Below, piece by piece: positions 7,206 to 9,946 of a DNA stretch of 9,946 nucleotides. The DNA comes from JACZSB01 sp965372015 (GTDB lineage: Bacteria > Fidelibacterota > Marinisomatia > SCGC-AAA003-L08 > TS1B11), in assembly GCA_965372015.1 (NCBI GenBank), contig CBDVAP010000115.1, positions 1 to 9,946 on the forward strand, read 5' to 3'. Numbering within the stretch: the stretch's first letter is position 1; the number at the start of each line of letters is the position of its first letter. Under the pieces are notes generated by a model, which made no database searches, was not told the DNA's origin, and saw only the letters and a list, made by a program, of their open reading frames with translations. The position numbers and the translations under genes were made by a program.

Positions 7206-8105
7206 TCAATCGGCATCGTGATCCCCCAGAATGATGTCCAGGATCCGTTCCAGGTCGTCATGGGAGTAATAGGAAATCTCAATGCTGCCGGTATCGTTGC
7301 CCTTGTCCTTGACCCGTACCTTGGTACCCAGTTTGCCCAACAGCTCCACCTCCACATGGTTCACGAAAGACGGCTTGGGCGGCTCCGGGGGCAGACTTAC
7401 CGCTTCCTCCCGTTGGGGCGTCTTCTTATCCCGGGTGTCGTTGATGTCCTGCACCGCCGCCTCTGTCTGGCGGACGCTCAATCCCTGCTCAACGATCTTC
7501 TTCCAGAGCCCTTGCATCAGGGCGGGCTGGGGCAGGCCCAGCAGAGCCCGGGCGTGACCCATGCTGATAGCGCTGTCCACCAGGCTTTGCTTGATCTCGG
7601 TGGGCAGGCGCAGCAGACGCAGGTAATTAGCCACCGCCGGACGGCTAATCCCTACCTGTTCGGCAATCTGCTCCTGCTTCAAATCGAATTTACTGTGCAA
7701 CAGGGCAAAGGCCTCGGCTTGTTCGATGGCGTTTAAGTCCTCCCGCTGGATATTCTCGATGAGGGCATACTCCATCATCTCCACGTCGGTATCGACGCTC
7801 AGGACGTAGACCGGCACCGCGGCCAGTCCGGCTGCTTTAGCCGCCCGTAATCGCCGTTCCCCCGCCACCAGCTCATATCTGCCCCCGGTCGCCTCCCGCA
7901 CCGTAAGCGGTTGGAGCACCCCCTTGGATTTGATCGAGGTTACCAGCTCCTCCATGCCCGCCCCGCCAAATTCCTTGCGGGGTTGCAACGGATTGGGGTC
8001 GATCAGATCAACGGAAATGCCGGTTTGGATGCCACCGGTGGATTCGATTTCCTCGGGAGTGGGGATCAAGGCCCCCAGACCCCGGCCTAACCTTTGTTTA
8101 CCCAT
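7206..8105 (-). CDS. parB: Chromosome-partitioning protein ParB (Spo0J family)
   Basis: 299 residues, normal for chromosomal ParB. It binds parS sites, spreads along DNA as a CTP-dependent clamp and is moved by ParA. Domains: an N-terminal basic segment with LGRGLGALIP (about 6-15), which is the ParA-stimulating peptide; a ParB/CTPase domain (about 31-125) with GERRLRA at 82-88 and ENIQRED at 117-123; a helix-turn-helix around 144-163 (QEQIAEQVGISRPAVANYLR) that reads parS; a variable charged/proline linker (about 225-245); and a C-terminal dimerisation domain (about 247-296). The start is ATG 8105-8103, overlapping the end of parA by 8 bp. No copy of the common palindromic parS motif was seen within the window. 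Confidence 0.97.
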   Translation of the reverse strand: MGKQRLGRGLGALIPTPEEIESTGGIQTGISVDLIDPNPLQPRKEFGGAGMEELVTSIKSKGVLQPLTVREATGGRYELVAGERRLRAAKAAGLAAVPVYVLSVDTDVEMMEYALIENIQREDLNAIEQAEAFALLHSKFDLKQEQIAEQVGISRPAVANYLRLLRLPTEIKQSLVDSAISMGHARALLGLPQPALMQGLWKKIVEQGLSVRQTEAAVQDINDTRDKKTPQREEAVSLPPEPPKPSFVNHVEVELLGKLGTKVRVKDKGNDTGSIEISYYSHDDLERILDIILGDHDAD

Positions 8106-8871
8106 TTTGTTCGATTACTTCACTTACTAATGACATGTAATTCAATGAGCCCATCGATGAGGCATCATAGAGTATGATGGGCTTACCGTAACTGGGCGCT
8201 TCACTGAGGCGCACATTGCGTTGGATGGCGGTGTTGTAAACCTTGTCGCCGAAATAGGCCCGGACCTCATCGGCCACCTGGCGGGACAGGTTCAAACGAG
8301 CGTCAAACATGGTGATCAGCACACCTTCTATCTCCAAGTCGGTGTTCAGTTGCCGCTGGATCAGGCGGATGGTGTTCAACAGCTGCGACAGCCCTTCCAT
8401 GGCATAATACTCGCACTGGATAGGGATCATGACCGAGTCGGCGGCGGTCAGGCTGTTGACCGTCAACAGGCCTAGCGAAGGAGGGCAATCGATCAATATG
8501 AAACGGTAGGCCCGATCAAGCTCCTCGAAGGCCTTTTTAAGGACATACTCCCGGGCCAACATGCCCACCAGCTCCACCTCGGCGCCCACCAGCTGGTGGG
8601 AGGACGGCACCAGGTCCAGGTGCTCCAATTGGGTAGAGATGATCACATCCTCGAGGGAGCCGTTATTGGTCAGGATGCTATAGACCGACTCGTGGTCCCC
8701 GTTGACGTCCACACCCACACCACTGGTGGCGTTGGATTGGGGATCCAGGTCCACCAGCAGGGTGGGAATTTCACTGGCGGCCAGCCCGGCGGCCAGGTTT
8801 ACGGCGGTGGTGGTCTTGCCCACCCCGCCTTTCTGATTGGCTAAGGCTATTATTTTCGTTTTTTCAGACAC
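8098..8871 (-). CDS. parA: Chromosome-partitioning ATPase ParA (Soj family)
   Basis: 257 residues. It has the deviant Walker A box KGGVGKTTT, with the signature lysine K14 and the P-loop lysine K19; the TLLVDLDPQSNATSG motif (about 36-50); the RFILIDCPPSLGLLTVNSL Walker B region; and the short N-terminus without a DNA-binding domain that marks chromosomal ParA/Soj. ATP-bound dimers coat the nucleoid and pull ParB-parS complexes. The start is GTG 8871-8869, the only sensible one since the P-loop begins 13 residues in. No strong Shine-Dalgarno sequence is visible. It is the first gene of the minus-strand run and is divergent from the ACT-domain gene. A palindrome 17 bp upstream could serve autoregulation, which is known for other ParA systems. 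Confidence 0.97.
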   Translation of the reverse strand: MSEKTKIIALANQKGGVGKTTTAVNLAAGLAASEIPTLLVDLDPQSNATSGVGVDVNGDHESVYSILTNNGSLEDVIISTQLEHLDLVPSSHQLVGAEVELVGMLAREYVLKKAFEELDRAYRFILIDCPPSLGLLTVNSLTAADSVMIPIQCEYYAMEGLSQLLNTIRLIQRQLNTDLEIEGVLITMFDARLNLSRQVADEVRAYFGDKVYNTAIQRNVRLSEAPSYGKPIILYDASSMGSLNYMSLVSEVIEQNG

Positions 8872-8887
8872 CTGATACCGTGTTTAT

Positions 8888-8903
8888 AGGTTTATTTAAA
8901 CCT
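8888..8903. promoter_or_regulatory. Palindrome (candidate operator) upstream of parA
   Basis: The half-sites AGGTTTA and TAAACCT are exact reverse complements separated by TT. The symmetry continues for four more pairs on each side (8884-8887 region and 8904-8907 region, to 8883-8908) with a single mismatched pair. The site lies 17 bp upstream of the parA start, in the 190-bp divergent spacer. On the minus strand its edges also contain TTTACA and TATAAA, promoter-like boxes only 14 bp apart, short for a standard sigma-70 promoter. The rest of the spacer (8904-9061) shows nothing I can support. An operator is the likeliest reading; the binding protein is unknown. Confidence 0.45.
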
Positions 8904-9061
8904 GTAAATCTACGAGATGCCGGTCGAGCGTTGCAAGGCCACCGGCTACTACCCAACCTGGAGTAATCCCTTGCGCCCGCCAGGGGCCAAATCTAACTTT
9001 CTCGCTCTGAACTTGTAGCTATGTTTCCCTCACATATATCAGCCGCCACCAGGGCCGCCCC

Positions 9062-9514
9062 GTGAGTCCCCGCCCGGACGCCAACGACATCCGGCGGCGC
9101 GTGCAAGGCCAGCTGGGCTCCGACGCCACACCCGAAATGGTCGAGTCGGTAGTACGCCGGGTTTTGGCCCTATGGGACCAGCCCGGGGAAGACCCAGCCA
9201 CAGCCCTCCGCCCGATGCCACCTGCGCAAAACGAGGATGGCGGGGACCGCCTGATAATTGCGGTCTTCGGGGTGAACCAGCCGGGCATTATGGCCGGGGT
9301 CTCGCGGATCCTGTCCCGGCACCGCTGCAATATCCTGGACATTTCCCAGAAACTGATGCAGGAGTTCTTTACCATGATACTGGTGGTGGACCTCACCGGC
9401 GCCGACACCAGTTTCGAGCAACTGCAGCAGGAATTCGATAAGCTGGGGAATAGTTTGGGGATCAAGATTTATGCCCAGCACGAGGATGTTTTCCGGGCCC
9501 TGAACCGCCTGTAG
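9062..9514 (+). CDS. ACT-domain protein, UPF0237 family, with N-terminal extension
   Basis: 150 residues. The C-terminal part, about 63-150, is a full UPF0237-type ACT domain: RLIIAVFGVNQPGIMAGVS, then NILDISQKLMQEFFTMILVV and a helical end EDVFRALNRL. Stand-alone family members are about 90 residues and are thought to bind a small ligand such as an amino acid, but the ligand is unknown. The first 60 residues are extra: a predicted amphipathic helix (about 24-38, PEMVESVVRRVLALW) and a Pro/Ala/Asp-rich linker (40-61). The start is GTG 9062, the first start codon after an in-frame TGA at 9008. ATG at residue 26 or 52 is possible, but the strongly GC-ended codons before them look coding. It lies 10 bp before its usual partner, a UPF0210 gene, so the two form an operon. 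Confidence 0.88.
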   Translation: MSPRPDANDIRRRVQGQLGSDATPEMVESVVRRVLALWDQPGEDPATALRPMPPAQNEDGGDRLIIAVFGVNQPGIMAGVSRILSRHRCNILDISQKLMQEFFTMILVVDLTGADTSFEQLQQEFDKLGNSLGIKIYAQHEDVFRALNRL

Positions 9515-9524
9515 TCCCGCCGCC

Positions 9525-9946
9525 ATGTCCTGGACCACCACTGAAATCCTGGAGACTCTGCGCATGACCGAGGTTGAACACCTGGACATCCGCACGATCA
9601 CCATGGGCATCAGCCTACGGGGCCTTACCGGCAGCGATCCAGCCGTTGCCGCCCAGCGGGCCTATGACCGGGTCAGCGAGCGGGCCGAGCGGCTGATCGA
9701 GACCGTGGACCGCCTGTCGCGCCACCTGGGTATACCGGTGGCCAATAAGCGGGTGGCCATCACACCGGTAGCAGTGGCCTTCGACAACTTGGGGCGAGAC
9801 GGCCTGGTGCAGATCGCCCAGGCCCTGGACCGGGCCGCCGTCAATGTGGGGGTGGACTATATTGCCGGTTATTCGGCCCTGGTGGACAAAGGCTGCACCA
9901 CCGGCGATGATGCCTTGATCGCCTCCATCCCCGAAGCCATCGGCGG
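9525..9946 (+). CDS. UPF0210/DUF711 (PFL family) protein, 5' part (runs off right edge)
   Basis: 140 codons are visible from ATG 9525; full-length members are about 450 residues. The family N-terminus is unmistakable: LDIRTITMGISLRGL, then LGIPVANKRVAITPVAVAF, then LDRAAVNVGVDYIAGYSALV and KGCTTGDDALIASIPEAI. The family is conserved in Firmicutes, archaea and other lineages, usually beside a UPF0237 ACT gene. Its biochemical function is not established as far as I know. The databank name refers to a pyruvate-formate-lyase-like fold, not to demonstrated activity. The close upstream ACT gene suggests that a ligand-sensing subunit is made with this protein. The frame is intact to the window edge. 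Confidence 0.93.
   Translation, partial: MSWTTTEILETLRMTEVEHLDIRTITMGISLRGLTGSDPAVAAQRAYDRVSERAERLIETVDRLSRHLGIPVANKRVAITPVAVAFDNLGRDGLVQIAQALDRAAVNVGVDYIAGYSALVDKGCTTGDDALIASIPEAIG

Noticed and set aside
8919..8946. GCCGGT and ACCGGC, a 6-bp inverted repeat with a 16-nt loop in the parA/ACT spacer.
   Set aside because: Short stem, large loop, no T-run and between divergent starts, so it is neither a terminator nor a convincing operator.
8872..9061. Canonical parS site near parAB.
   Set aside because: I looked for the GTTTCACGTGAAAC-type palindrome in the spacer and the rest of the window and found none. parS may lie elsewhere.
9019..9610. Minus-strand open frames across the ACT-domain gene (9019-9465, 9170-9610).
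   Set aside because: They lie opposite a clear UPF0237 ACT domain and a UPF0210 start, and have no family resemblance.

Overview
This window is a stretch of bacterial chromosome at roughly 60% GC (hand estimate from sample lines). It carries two core-gene blocks on the minus strand and a short divergent block on the plus strand. The F-type ATP synthase genes, a ParABS-type segregation pair, an M23 peptidase and a bactofilin together indicate a diderm (Gram-negative type) bacterium. The c-subunit leader peptide and the HH motif near the N-terminus of subunit a fit FCB-group or deltaproteobacterial-like lineages. That placement is inference with low confidence.

Minus strand, read in transcription order from right to left: parA (8098-8871), parB (7206-8105), a membrane-anchored M23 peptidase (6328-7146), a bactofilin (5886-6335), atpZ-like (5634-5843), atpI-like (5239-5637), atpB (4429-5235), atpE (4043-4360), atpF (3512-4006), atpH (2982-3512), atpA (1398-2927), atpG (522-1385), a GxxExxY-family gene (105-479), and the first 15 codons of atpD (1-45). 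Spacing is tight (overlaps or gaps under about 70 bp) everywhere except between atpG and atpD. The genes could therefore be one long transcription unit or several overlapping ones.

The atp genes encode the whole Fo sector (a, b, c plus the assembly factors I and Z) and F1 delta, alpha, gamma and the start of beta. Epsilon presumably lies beyond the left edge. The c subunit reads as proton-coupled. The par genes segregate the chromosome, and the M23-bactofilin pair is a typical cell-wall-shaping module. Par and bactofilin genes are functionally linked in Myxococcus, so their adjacency here makes sense.

The clear anomaly is the 476-bp gap between atpG and atpD. It holds a lower-GC gene for a small GxxExxY protein with PD-(D/E)XK-nuclease-like residues, bracketed by a perfect 18-bp inverted repeat. 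It looks like a compact element inserted inside the ATP synthase operon. Its conserved N-terminus lies upstream of any ATG, GTG or TTG, so it may start at CTG.

Plus strand at the right end: an ACT-domain regulator of the UPF0237 family with an unusual N-terminal extension of about 60 residues (9062-9514), followed after 10 bp by the 5' part of its usual partner, a UPF0210/DUF711 (PFL family) protein that runs off the window. The 190-bp divergent spacer holds a strong 16-bp palindrome close to parA. I see no tRNA, rRNA, CRISPR array, transposase or recognisable defence system.
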